A stretch of 64,000 nucleotides of DNA from JADLGL01 sp050184415 (GTDB lineage: Bacteria; Pseudomonadota; Alphaproteobacteria; Rhizobiales; Kaistiaceae). The stretch lies in the NCBI GenBank assembly GCA_050184415.1, contig JBFXAJ010000006.1, positions 62,001-126,000 on the forward strand, written 5' to 3'. The first letter of the stretch is position 1. The number at the start of each line of letters is the position of its first letter. Under the pieces are notes generated by a model. That model saw only the letters and a list, made by a program, of their open reading frames with translations. It had not been told where the DNA came from and ran no database searches. The position numbers and the translations under genes are program-made. Below, piece by piece: positions 34,746-43,217 of this stretch.

Positions 34746-36056
34746 TCAGCGCACCACCATGGTCCCGTTCATCCCGGCGTCGACGACGTTGGGACCGAGC
34801 CGGACCTGGACCGAGAAGGGATATTCCCGGGGCGTGATCGGGACGAAGCGCACGATCAGCTCGCCCGGCTCGTCGAACTCCAGGCCGGCAAACCCCATGC
34901 TCGGCATCACCTCGATGCCGTTGATCCGGATCTGCTCGATCCAGGAGTAGCGGAAGAGATCCTCCGCCGTGATGAACACCTCCTGAGCGCCGTCATTCGT
35001 GATCACCCAGCGATAGAGCTTGCCCGTCTCCAGTTCGAAGGCGTTCTGCGACAGCGTGAAGTCCGCGCCGTTGATCGCCATCTCGATGGTCGTGGGATTG
35101 GCCGCCAAGTCGCCCCCACCCGTGCGTGGCGCCGCGGCTGTCGCTGCTGTTGCGGCGGGGGCCGGTGCTGGCAGTGATGCCGGCGTCGCCGCACCAGCGC
35201 GTTCCAGCGCGGGACCGACCGCCACGGGGCCGGCCTGGCCCGGAGGCGGCACCATCTCGGCCGCCGGCCGTACCGGCGCCGGCGGAGTCGCGGCCGTTGC
35301 CGGAGCCGCGACTGCCCCGGCGGCCGGTGGCGTCGCGGGCGGCGGGTCCGTCGCCGGCGTCGCCGCCAATCGGGCCTCGAGCGCGGTGAGCTGGCCCGCG
35401 ATCGCTGCGAGTGCCTCCGCGACGGCGGCGTCGCCGCCTCCCGCAAGATCGGCGAGCGCGGCCGCGGTCGTCTCCTGTCGGGCCTGAAGGTCGGCGATCG
35501 CGGCGGCAACCTCCGGATTGCCGGCAGCAAGCCGGTCGGTGACCGCGGTCCACGCGGACTGAGCCGCCGCAAGGTCGTTGATGCGCTGCGCTAGACGCGC
35601 GAGCTCCGCCGAGACGTCGGGACCGGCGCCGGGCGCCGCGTTGGCGGCCGCGAGCGCGGCGAACGCGCCCTGCTGGTCCGTGGCGATCGTCGCGATGGCC
35701 GCGTCGAGGTTTGTGGTGGCCTGTTCCTGCCGGGCGGCGAGGTCGGCGATCGCGCCGGTCACGGCCTGGAGGTCGCGGCCGAGCGCGGCGATGGCGTCGG
35801 CATTGGCCTGGTTGGCGGCCCGCAGGTCCGCGACGAGGTCACCCAGTACCGCTTCGTCGGCGGCTGCCTGGGGCTCGGGCGTTCCGCCATTGCCACAGGC
35901 CGCGAGGAGGAAAACCGCTGCCGAGGCTGCCAGGGACAGTGCCCATTTCTGCGGCAGGCGGCGAAAGGCGGCAGTGCGTGTCGCTGCGGCGGGTCGCAAC
36001 GCGTCGCGGCCCGCCTGCGGGGCCGGGCGCGTGGACGAAGGGAGATGACCGGTCAT
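34746..36056 (-). CDS. Putative lipoprotein with helical region and C-terminal cupredoxin-like domain
   Basis: The 436-residue protein has an N-terminal hydrophobic segment ending in a lipobox-like LLAACG, so it is probably a lipoprotein. An Ala/Gln-rich region (about 70-240), probably helical or coiled-coil, follows, then a Pro/Ala-rich linker (about 250-335) and a C-terminal domain of about 100 residues. That domain resembles cupredoxins in its edges (FELETGKLYRWVITNDGAQE, EYPFSV, AGMNGTMVV). The Cys and His normally found before the AGM motif are replaced, so copper binding looks lost. The ATG overlaps the upstream stop as ATGA. The function is unknown. Confidence 0.7.
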   Translation of the reverse strand: MTGHLPSSTRPAPQAGRDALRPAAATRTAAFRRLPQKWALSLAASAAVFLLAACGNGGTPEPQAAADEAVLGDLVADLRAANQANADAIAALGRDLQAVTGAIADLAARQEQATTNLDAAIATIATDQQGAFAALAAANAAPGAGPDVSAELARLAQRINDLAAAQSAWTAVTDRLAAGNPEVAAAIADLQARQETTAAALADLAGGGDAAVAEALAAIAGQLTALEARLAATPATDPPPATPPAAGAVAAPATAATPPAPVRPAAEMVPPPGQAGPVAVGPALERAGAATPASLPAPAPAATAATAAAPRTGGGDLAANPTTIEMAINGADFTLSQNAFELETGKLYRWVITNDGAQEVFITAEDLFRYSWIEQIRINGIEVMPSMGFAGLEFDEPGELIVRFVPITPREYPFSVQVRLGPNVVDAGMNGTMVVR

Positions 36057-36466
36057 CAGCGGACGATGAACGTCCCTGTGCTCTCGCCGACCGAGAACGG
36101 ATATTCGCCGGGGCGGATCGGCACGAACGAGAAGAACACGGTCCCGGCAACGTCGAATTCGAGGCCGTAGAACGACATGCCCTGGACGTGGACTTCGATG
36201 CCGTTGATCACGACCTGGTTCAGCCACACGTTCCGCAGCAGCTCCGGCGCACGGAACATCGCCTCGGCCGCTCCGTCGGACGTGATGGTGAGGCGATAGT
36301 AGAGCCCGGTCTCGATCTCGAAGGTCGTCGCCGAGAGCGCCATCGCCGCGCCGGTGATGCCGAGCTCGATCCGGTTGGCCGGCAACGCCGCGAGGTTCCC
36401 TTCGGCATGAGCCGCCATCGGCATTGCGATCGCTGCCGCGAGAATAACGCCTCGCATCACCTGCAT
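36056..36466 (-). CDS. Exported cupredoxin-like protein
   Basis: This 136-residue protein has a Sec signal peptide (MQVMRGVILAAAIAMPMAAHA) and one cupredoxin-like domain homologous to the C-terminus of the next gene (FEIETGLYYRLTITSDGAAEA, INGIEVHVQGMSFYGLEFD, RPGEYPFSV). I chose the ATG at 36464-36466, preceded by GGAGGAATTC; the longer frame lacks a site. No Cys is present in the mature domain, so a type-1 copper site is unlikely. The pair probably forms a secreted complex. Upstream is a 21-bp palindrome. Confidence 0.7.
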   Translation of the reverse strand: MQVMRGVILAAAIAMPMAAHAEGNLAALPANRIELGITGAAMALSATTFEIETGLYYRLTITSDGAAEAMFRAPELLRNVWLNQVVINGIEVHVQGMSFYGLEFDVAGTVFFSFVPIRPGEYPFSVGESTGTFIVR

Positions 36467-36493
36467 GAATTCCTCCCCCCGTTCTGCTCCGCC

Positions 36494-36514
36494 GACATGT
36501 TCTAAATACATGTC
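36494..36514. promoter_or_regulatory. Palindrome upstream of the cupredoxin-like operon
   Basis: GACATGT-TCTAAAT-ACATGTC is a perfect 7-bp inverted repeat with a 7-base spacer in an AT-rich stretch, 28 bases upstream of the start codon. It looks like an operator for a dimeric regulator; none is obvious nearby. The rest of the gap to the asparaginase gene (to 36746) shows nothing else. Confidence 0.45.
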
Positions 36515-36746
36515 TATGAGAGTCATCTTATTGGCGGAGAGGATGAGGCGTCAATGCAATGATGCCCGCGCATTCGGGACGCGACCGCCGTGCCGGTTGC
36601 GACCGGGCGAGATACCGAACAAACCCGTCGCCGCGAGGCGCAAACCGGCAAGGCAACCGGAATCCGATGCGGCCTCGCGGCGGCCCGGTTCCGATGCATC
36701 CGATCCGGGGACATCGGGTCCGGCGAACCGGACCCGATATTGCGGT

Positions 36747-37967
36747 CTACTGGAAGGTGTAGGGCGTGAACCGCGCCTCGCCGATGGTCGCGAACCACTC
36801 GCGCACCACCGCCGGGTCCTCGGTGAAGCCGAGGGCGATCGTGAGCAGCATGCGGGCCTTGAGCGGGGCGAGATCGCCGGCGTTGATGAGGTTCCCTCCG
36901 CCGGTCTCATAGGCGCCCTGGCCGCCGGTACGCGAGGCGCTGACGAGCACAACGCCAGCCTCGAGCGCCGCGTCGCGGGCGTCGTTCTGGAGCGCCGAGA
37001 TGCCGCCCGGGCCGTGGCCGGCGAGCACGATGCCGGCCGCGCCGCCGGCAACCGCGCCGTCGATCGGGCCCGTGGTCGGCTGGATGTAGGTGTAGACGAT
37101 GTCGACCGGCGGGAACGCGTCAGGCGCGATCGTCGCAAGGTCGAACGGCGTCGCCCATTCGTCGGTCCCGCACGACTGCACGCGGGCCGGCGCGCGCATC
37201 ACGAGGATGTTGTCCTGGTTGACGACGCCGAGCGGCCCGTAGAGCAGCGAGCCGAAGGTGTCCATGCGGTAGCCGTCGGTCTTGGTGACATCGCGGGCCG
37301 CGAAGAACTGGTCGTTGAGGAGGACGACGGTGCCGAAGCAGGTCGTGCCGCCATTGGCGGCAAGACGGATCGAGCTGAAGAGGTTGGTGTAACCGTCATA
37401 GGTGAAGGTGTTGTACTGGTGCATGGCACCGGTCAGCACCACCGGCTTCGGCGACCGGATGGTGAGGTCGAAGAAATAGGCGTCCTCTTCCAGCACGTTG
37501 GTGCCGGCCGTGAGGACGAGGCCGTCGACCTCCGGATCGGCAAGGAAGGCGTCGATCGTCCGCGAGATGACGTAGAGCTTCTCGAGCGTCAGCCCGCCCG
37601 AGCTGCCGATGTTGTAGCCGTTGGCGGCGAGGTTCACGACCGAGATGTTCGCGATCTCGGCGAGCTCGGGATAGAGGTCCTCGACGACGGTCTGAAGGCC
37701 GTTCGCCGGACCGTTCTCGCCGCCATAGTTGAGGTAGCTGATGCGGGTCACGGCGCTCGAGGTGATGGTGCCGGCCGTGTCGAGCACGATGATGTTGGGC
37801 AGGTCGGGATTGTATTCCGGGCCGACCGCCGTGATCGGGAATTCGGGCAGCGCAGGAATCTCCTGGGCCTGTGAAGCAACTGCCGTCCCCACGATCAGTG
37901 CTCCCGTGGTCGCGAGCAGTCCGATCGATCTGAAGACGCTGGAATTGTTTGCCGTACGGGGGGTCAT
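36747..37967 (-). CDS. Exported type II L-asparaginase-like protein with altered active-site motif
   Basis: The 406-residue protein has a signal peptide (cleavage near ASQAQ) and the type II asparaginase/glutaminase fold, which normally releases ammonia from asparagine in the periplasm. The first threonine motif is kept in altered form (DTAGTIT, Thr67), and the lysine region is present (AARDVTKTDGYRMDTFGS). The second signature, normally HGTD, reads AGTN (Thr156, Asn157), so the usual catalytic aspartate is asparagine. AAGGA precedes the ATG. Activity may be reduced, or the substrate may differ. Confidence 0.85.
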   Translation of the reverse strand: MTPRTANNSSVFRSIGLLATTGALIVGTAVASQAQEIPALPEFPITAVGPEYNPDLPNIIVLDTAGTITSSAVTRISYLNYGGENGPANGLQTVVEDLYPELAEIANISVVNLAANGYNIGSSGGLTLEKLYVISRTIDAFLADPEVDGLVLTAGTNVLEEDAYFFDLTIRSPKPVVLTGAMHQYNTFTYDGYTNLFSSIRLAANGGTTCFGTVVLLNDQFFAARDVTKTDGYRMDTFGSLLYGPLGVVNQDNILVMRAPARVQSCGTDEWATPFDLATIAPDAFPPVDIVYTYIQPTTGPIDGAVAGGAAGIVLAGHGPGGISALQNDARDAALEAGVVLVSASRTGGQGAYETGGGNLINAGDLAPLKARMLLTIALGFTEDPAVVREWFATIGEARFTPYTFQ

Positions 37968-38539
37968 TTCTGGTCCTTGTGGGCACTACGTGCACGCCGT
38001 GGCATCCGGTGCGGACAACCACTGAGCGTCGGCTCAAAGCAACCGCCGTGCCAAGGTCGGCGCACGCGATCGCAACCGTTCCACCGCGTGGGTCGGATGC
38101 CGTTGCCGCGGGCCCGCCCGGGATCGACCTGAACGCCATCTGCCCAAGACCGTCCTCCACGTGATCGCATTTGAGGCATGCGGCCAAAGCCACGCGCCGG
38201 CGGTGCCCCGAACAGGGGAGCCGACCGTGCCGCCGGCGATCACGCCCCGCGCTTCACGCCGAGCGCGACCGAGTATGAGTCCCCGGCCTCCGCCAGGCGT
38301 GACGACGGAGGGAGGTGGCGCTCGAACAACCACGCGGGAGCAGTCCGAACCCCGCAACAGTCACCGCCGCGGAGAGGTCCGGCGGCATACCCACCAAGAG
38401 CCGGCCGCGACCGACCGCCTCCGCAGATGCTACCGAAACGAGGGTTGCCTTTGCCCAGCCAGTGGCCACGTTGTTGGCAACGACAGATTTGCCGCGTCTG
38501 AGCGTCGCTGCGCCCAAGCGGTCACAGGAATCTCCCAAA
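37968..38539. other. Intergenic region without recognised gene
   Basis: This 572-bp stretch lies between the divergent asparaginase and exporter genes. Several open frames cross it on both strands, including one that would extend the exporter ATPase upstream, but none has a recognisable domain or ribosome binding site. It presumably holds both promoters. Confidence 0.4.
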
Positions 38540-39505
38540 ATGCCCGATCTGATGATCGAAGCGCGCGACCTGCGCATGACGTTCAAAGCCCGGACCGGGC
38601 CGGTCGAAGCCGTGAAGGGGATCAACCTCGCGGTCCATGAGGGCGAGAGCTTCGGCTTCCTCGGCCCGAATGGCGCGGGCAAGACGACCACGCTCCGGAT
38701 GTTCGCGACCCTGCTGCGGCCCTCGGCAGGACAGGTCACGATCGCCGGCGTCGATCTTCTCGCCGAGCCGCAGAAGGTCCGCGAGCGGATCGGATATGTC
38801 GGCCAGGGCAAGGGCTCGGACGGCGCGATGACCGGCCGCGGCGAACTGGTCTATCAGGGCCGCTTCTTCGGGCTTTCAAAGGCCGCCGCCGAGACGCGTG
38901 CCGCGGAGCTCCTGTCGGCGTTCGATCTCGCCGACGCGGCGGACCGGAAGTCGTCGACCTATTCCGGCGGCATGCGGCGCCGGCTCGACGTCGCGATGGG
39001 CATGGTCCACCAGCCGCCGCTCCTCTTCCTCGACGAGCCCACCACCGGCCTCGACCCGCAGGCGCGGGCGCGGATGTGGGACGAGGTGCTGAAGCTTCGG
39101 AACGCCGGCACCACGGTGTTCCTCACCACGCATTATCTCGACGAGGCCGACGCCCTCTGCGACCGTATCGCGATCATCGACCACGGGCAGATCGTGGCCC
39201 TCGGTACGCCGGACGAACTGAAACGCCAGATCGGCGGCGACGTCGTCACCCTCGGCGTTCCCGAGGCGTCGCGCCAGGCCGCGCACGACCTGGTCGCGGC
39301 GCAAGGCTTCGTCCGGAAGGCAGCGATCGAGGACGGCGTCATCCGTCTCTATGTCGAGGCCGGCGACGCGGCGGTACCGCAGCTCCTCCGGACGCTCGAC
39401 GCCGCCGGGATCGCGGTGACGACGATCTCGTTCAACCGCCCGAGCCTCAACGACGTGTTCCTGCAGCAGACCGGCCGCTCGCTCCGCGACGAGCCGGGCG
39501 CCTGA
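38540..39505 (+). CDS. ABC exporter ATP-binding protein, DrrA-like
   Basis: This 321-residue ATPase belongs to the daunorubicin-resistance type. Walker A is GPNGAGKT, the signature reads YSGGMRRRLDVAMGM, Walker B is LLFLDEPTTGLD, and the switch region is FLTTHYLDEAD. The DrrA-type C-terminal domain ends in FNRPSLNDVFLQQTG. I used the ATG at 38540 after AGGAA; the open frame continues upstream without support. It forms an exporter with the permease that follows. The substrate is unknown. Confidence 0.92.
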   Translation: MPDLMIEARDLRMTFKARTGPVEAVKGINLAVHEGESFGFLGPNGAGKTTTLRMFATLLRPSAGQVTIAGVDLLAEPQKVRERIGYVGQGKGSDGAMTGRGELVYQGRFFGLSKAAAETRAAELLSAFDLADAADRKSSTYSGGMRRRLDVAMGMVHQPPLLFLDEPTTGLDPQARARMWDEVLKLRNAGTTVFLTTHYLDEADALCDRIAIIDHGQIVALGTPDELKRQIGGDVVTLGVPEASRQAAHDLVAAQGFVRKAAIEDGVIRLYVEAGDAAVPQLLRTLDAAGIAVTTISFNRPSLNDVFLQQTGRSLRDEPGA

Positions 39506-39531
39506 CCCGCCCGGCCAAAGAGAATTGCGCC

Positions 39532-40290
39532 ATGCACACCGTTCGCGACACCTGGCTCATCTATGCGCGGGCCATGGGGATCAACCTCCGCAACCCGATG
39601 TGGCTCATCATCGGTCTGCTGCAGCCGATCCTCTATCTCCTCCTTTTCGCGCCGCTCCTCGAGGGGCTTGGGATGATGCCAGGCTTCGGCGGCAACGCCT
39701 ATGACGTGTTCGTGCCGGGCCTCCTGGTGCTGAATGCGATGTTCGGCTCGCTCTTCGTCGGCTTCGCATTGCTGCAGGAGCTCCATGAGGGCGTCGTCGA
39801 GCGCATGCGGGTGACGCCGATGAGCCGGCTGGCGATGCTGCTCGGGCGAGTCTGCCGCGACGTGACGGTGTTCCTGGTGCAGGGGCTGATCCTGCTCCTC
39901 CTTGCGATCCCGTTCGGGCTCGACGTCAATTGGGGCGGGGCGCTCGCCGCGTTCGGCATCCTGATCCTGATCGGCCTGATGCTCGCGCCGCTGAGCTACA
40001 CGATCGCGCTCGCGGTGAAGAAGCCGGAGGTGTTCGCGGGCTTCGTCAACATGTTCGCGCTGCCGCTGATGCTGCTCTCGGGCATCCTGTTGCCGATGAC
40101 GCTGGCGCCGGAATGGCTGCGGACGATCGCCGAGTTCAACCCATTCTACCACGCTGTCCTTGCGGTCCGGGCGCTGTTCGCCGGCGATTTCGGCAATTCC
40201 GAAGTGCTGATCGGCGGCGGCCTGACGGCGCTTCTTGCGGTCATCCTGCTCTGGCTCGGCGCCCGCGCCTTCAGCCGCGCGGTGGCTTAG
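39532..40290 (+). CDS. ABC-2 type exporter permease, DrrB-like
   Basis: This 252-residue inner-membrane protein has about six hydrophobic segments and the ABC-2 features PMWLIIGLLQPILYLLLFAPL, ELHEGVVERMRVTPMSRLAML and LPLMLLSGILLPMTLAPEWL. It follows the ATPase by 26 bases. It converges on the DUF486 gene with 8 bases between stops, where a CCACGTC-A-GACGTGG palindrome lies. Confidence 0.92.
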   Translation: MHTVRDTWLIYARAMGINLRNPMWLIIGLLQPILYLLLFAPLLEGLGMMPGFGGNAYDVFVPGLLVLNAMFGSLFVGFALLQELHEGVVERMRVTPMSRLAMLLGRVCRDVTVFLVQGLILLLLAIPFGLDVNWGGALAAFGILILIGLMLAPLSYTIALAVKKPEVFAGFVNMFALPLMLLSGILLPMTLAPEWLRTIAEFNPFYHAVLAVRALFAGDFGNSEVLIGGGLTALLAVILLWLGARAFSRAVA

Positions 40291-40298
40291 GAACCACG

Positions 40299-40664
40299 TC
40301 AGACGTGGGTCGCGGTGCCGCGGAAGATGAACGCGGCGCCGACGCCGATGAAGGCGAAGCCGATGAGCTGGTTCCAGGTCGGCGGCTCCTTCAGATAGAC
40401 GATCGAGAAGATCACGAAGATGGTGAGGGTGATCACCTCCTGGATCGTCTTCAACTCCGCCGCCGAATAGACCTGGAAGCCGATCCGGTTGGCGGGAATG
40501 GCGAAGCAGTACTCGATCAGCGCGAGGCCCCAGCTGATCGCGATGACGCCGGTGATCGGAAAGCCGGTGAAGCGAAGGTGCCAGTACCAGGCCGCCGTCA
40601 TGAAGACGTTGGAGACGACCAGCAGCAGGATCGGCAGCACTGCCGGGCTGGTCAGGAAGTACAT
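40299..40664 (-). CDS. DMT-superfamily DUF486 membrane protein
   Basis: The 121-residue protein has four hydrophobic segments and the DUF486 landmarks SNVFMTAAWYWHL, AWGLAL-like (SWGLALIEYCFAIPANRIG) and LKEPPTWNQLIGFAFI. Members are small drug/metabolite-superfamily-type proteins of unknown substrate. It lies 27 bases downstream of the transglycosylase gene on the same strand. Confidence 0.88.
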   Translation of the reverse strand: MYFLTSPAVLPILLLVVSNVFMTAAWYWHLRFTGFPITGVIAISWGLALIEYCFAIPANRIGFQVYSAAELKTIQEVITLTIFVIFSIVYLKEPPTWNQLIGFAFIGVGAAFIFRGTATHV

Positions 40665-40691
40665 GGCCGCGCGCTGCCTGGCCGCCGAGGG

Positions 40692-42110
40692 CTACAGCGT
40701 CCGGAGGCGCTGGAGGAGTTCCGGGGTCGCGATGCCGTCCTGGGGCAGGCCGAGCTGGCGCTGGACGTCGGCCACGGCAGCACGCGTGCGCTGGCCGATG
40801 ATGCCGTCGATCGCGCCGATGTCGTAGCCGAGCCGCGCGAGGATGGTCTGCAGCTCCCGCGCCTGGTCGGTGTTGAGCTGCTGCGCCGGCGCGACTGCCG
40901 TCGCCGCTCCGCCGAGTGCGGCGAGGAACTGCTGGGTCGGATAGCCGTCGGCCGGGAGGCCGAGCCGGAGCTGCTCGGAGCGGACGGCGGTCCGGGTCTG
41001 GGCGCCGATGATGCCGTCGGCGCCGCCGACATTGTAGCCGCGCGCCTGGAGGATCTGCTGGAGCTGCTGGATCTGCTCGCGCGACAGCGAGGCCACCGAG
41101 CCGTTGCCCGGGCTGACGCGTGGCGCGCCGGCGTAACGGGTCGCGAGATAGGCCGCGGTGGTCGAATAGACGAGGCTCTCGTTCCAGAGGAGGTAAGCCC
41201 CGAAATTCGGGTAGGCGATGAAGGCGGGGCCGTTGCGGCCCATCGGCAGGACCAGCGATGCCGGGAGGTTGTCCGAGGGCAGCGCGCTGCCGTCGCGGCG
41301 GACGACGCCCCACGCCGCCCACTGCGAACGCGGCAGCCGGATCGTCACGTCGGCCTGCTCCCAGGGCAGGTTCGCCGGCACGCGCACTTCCTCCAACCAC
41401 GGCTGGCCGCGCTGCCAGCCGTGGAAGACCGCAAGGTTCGCGCTCGAGGCGATGACGTCGGGGATGCTGTTGAAGAGATCGACCCGGCCGTCGCCGTCAT
41501 AGTCGACGCCCTGCCGCAGATACTCCGTCGGCCGGAACTGGGTCTGGCCGAGCTCGCCGGCCCAGGCGCCGACCATCTGCGCCGCCGTCAGGTCGCCGCG
41601 GTCGATGAGGCGGAGGGCATCGAGGAGCTGCGGGCGGAATTCCTCGGGCCTGCGGCAGTCGAAGGCGAGGGTCGCGATGGCGTTGATGGTCGGGAAGTCG
41701 CCGGTGCCGGCGCCGAAATCGGTCTCGAGCGCCCAGAAGGCGACGATGACCGGACCCGGCACGCCGAAATCGCGCTCCACCCGTGCGAAGAGATCGGCGT
41801 ACTGGCGCAGGAGCTGGTTGCCGCGGTCGAGCCGGTACTGCGCGACCATGCGGTCGGAGAATTCGAGGAAGGGCTGCGAGAACACGCCCTGCGCGCGGTC
41901 GCGGTTCACGACCGACTGGTCGTAGCCGATGCCGTTGAGGGCGGCGATCGCGCTCTCGGAGATGCCTGCGGCGCGGGCCTCGGCGCGCACCCCGTCGAGC
42001 CAGCCGGGGAAATTGGCGGGGTTGTTGGAGCAGTTCTGGGCCAGCGCCGGGGCGGCCGCGAGGCCGAATGCGGCCATCGCCGCGGCGAACAGGGTCTGCC
42101 TCACGGTCAT
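40692..42110 (-). CDS. Lytic murein transglycosylase, MltB family, with two peptidoglycan-binding domains
   Basis: This 472-residue exported enzyme cleaves the glycan strand to form 1,6-anhydro-muropeptides. A signal peptide (APALAQ) is followed by the MltB-type catalytic domain, with likely catalytic Glu129 in FWALETDFGAGTGDF. Two C-terminal PG_binding_1 repeats follow (about 340-400 and 410-470; LQARGYNVGGADGIIGAQTR and LARLGYDIGAIDGIIGQRTR). I chose the ATG at 42108-42110, which follows GGAG; a longer frame adds 17 residues before the signal peptide. Confidence 0.92.
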   Translation of the reverse strand: MTVRQTLFAAAMAAFGLAAAPALAQNCSNNPANFPGWLDGVRAEARAAGISESAIAALNGIGYDQSVVNRDRAQGVFSQPFLEFSDRMVAQYRLDRGNQLLRQYADLFARVERDFGVPGPVIVAFWALETDFGAGTGDFPTINAIATLAFDCRRPEEFRPQLLDALRLIDRGDLTAAQMVGAWAGELGQTQFRPTEYLRQGVDYDGDGRVDLFNSIPDVIASSANLAVFHGWQRGQPWLEEVRVPANLPWEQADVTIRLPRSQWAAWGVVRRDGSALPSDNLPASLVLPMGRNGPAFIAYPNFGAYLLWNESLVYSTTAAYLATRYAGAPRVSPGNGSVASLSREQIQQLQQILQARGYNVGGADGIIGAQTRTAVRSEQLRLGLPADGYPTQQFLAALGGAATAVAPAQQLNTDQARELQTILARLGYDIGAIDGIIGQRTRAAVADVQRQLGLPQDGIATPELLQRLRTL

Positions 42111-42235
42111 GGCGAATCGCTCCACAGAATCGGCCGAGCGCAGAGAGTGCCGGGGCGGCACCGAGCGTCAAGGCGACGGGGACCGTGGGCCATGGTAGGC
42201 CCTCGGAACAGGGTGACTTTCCGGAGTGGTCTTCG

Positions 42236-42769
42236 GTGCGCACCGTTCTCATCGTGGCCGGGATCATCACGGCGATTCCGGTGATGGCGATCGTGACCCT
42301 CCTGGTCGCCGGCCTCTTCATCCGGAAGGGACATCGGGCCACGCGGTCGCTTGCCTATCGAGCCGGCCCCGACGCCGTTTGGGCCGCGATCACCGACTGG
42401 GCGGCGCGCCCATCCTGGCGCCCGGGCGTGAAATCGGTGGAGCGGCTGCCCGACCGCAACGGCTACGCGGTCTGGCGCGAGAAGCGGAAGACCGGGCCGC
42501 AGACGTCCATGGTGATCGCCGAGGACGCCGCCGAAAGGCGGATGGTGACGGAGATCGTGGACGAGAGCGCCTATGGCGGGACGTGGACCTGGGAGGTCGC
42601 ACCGCTGCCGGAGGGCGGCTCGGTGCTGTCGATCACCGAGGACGGCGTGATCCACAATCCGATCTTCCGCGCCGTGGCGGCGTTCTTCCTCGACATGCGG
42701 TCGACAATGGATGGCTTGCACCGAGATCTCCGCCGGAAGTTCGGCGAGGAGGACCCAAGGTTCGTTTAG
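42236..42769 (+). CDS. Membrane-anchored SRPBCC (START-like) family protein
   Basis: The 177-residue protein has an N-terminal membrane helix (VLIVAGIITAIPVMAIVTLLVAGLF) and an SRPBCC domain (YRAGPDAVWAAITDWAARPSWRPGVKSVE) that would bind a hydrophobic ligand on one side of the membrane. I used the GTG at 42236, which follows CGGAG by 9 bases; the upstream open frame overlaps the transglycosylase leader on the other strand. The role is unknown. Confidence 0.75.
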   Translation: MRTVLIVAGIITAIPVMAIVTLLVAGLFIRKGHRATRSLAYRAGPDAVWAAITDWAARPSWRPGVKSVERLPDRNGYAVWREKRKTGPQTSMVIAEDAAERRMVTEIVDESAYGGTWTWEVAPLPEGGSVLSITEDGVIHNPIFRAVAAFFLDMRSTMDGLHRDLRRKFGEEDPRFV

Positions 42770-42785
42770 GTTTTGCGGGCGACCG

Positions 42786-43217
42786 TCACCGACCCTCGAC
42801 GGCCGTCTTCAGCCTTGCGAGGTCTTCCGCCATCCGGCGCCGCAGCGAACCGCCGATGAAAGGGGCCATCAGCCTGGCGATGCCGCGGAAGGTGACAGTC
42901 TGGGTGTGCATGACCGCCGTCCGCGCTCCGCCATCCAGCCGGTACTCGCTCACCGCCTTCATCCCCGGCATGGCGATCGCGACTTCGAGGAGACGCCCGG
43001 GCTCGAATTTCAGGATCTCGGTCTCCATCCGCATCTCGCGGCCGCGCTCGGTGAAGACGTCGATGCTCCGGGTCCCGACGCCGATCTCGCCGCTGGTGAG
43101 CGGCCGCGACTCGACGAAGCCGCCGACCCATTGGCGCAGCCGGTCCGGCTCGATGAGGTACGGGAACACGTCGCTGGGCGTCGCGGCGATCTCGATGGTC
43201 GCGGTGTAGGCAGCCAT
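42786..43217 (-). CDS. SRPBCC-family protein
   Basis: The 143-residue soluble protein has the START/Bet-v-1-like pattern (YTATIEIAATPSDVFPYLIEPDRLRQWVGGF). AAGGAGGGG precedes the ATG, which shares one base with the stop of the AraC gene. The pair is an operon, and the ligand-binding protein probably serves the same process as the regulator. Confidence 0.85.
   Translation of the reverse strand: MAAYTATIEIAATPSDVFPYLIEPDRLRQWVGGFVESRPLTSGEIGVGTRSIDVFTERGREMRMETEILKFEPGRLLEVAIAMPGMKAVSEYRLDGGARTAVMHTQTVTFRGIARLMAPFIGGSLRRRMAEDLARLKTAVEGR

Noticed and set aside
34330..34950. 206-codon plus-strand frame after yacG
   Set aside because: It overlaps the 3' end of the cupredoxin-like lipoprotein gene and the coding-like remnant on the other strand, and its composition is that of a shadow.
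38254..38811. Minus-strand open frame overlapping the start of the DrrA-like gene
   Set aside because: It overlaps a well-supported ATPase gene, is rich in Arg and Ser, and shows no recognisable domain.
40294..40308. CCACGTC-A-GACGTGG palindrome at the exporter/DUF486 junction
   Set aside because: Considered as a bidirectional terminator, but the effective stem is short and there is no T-run on either side.
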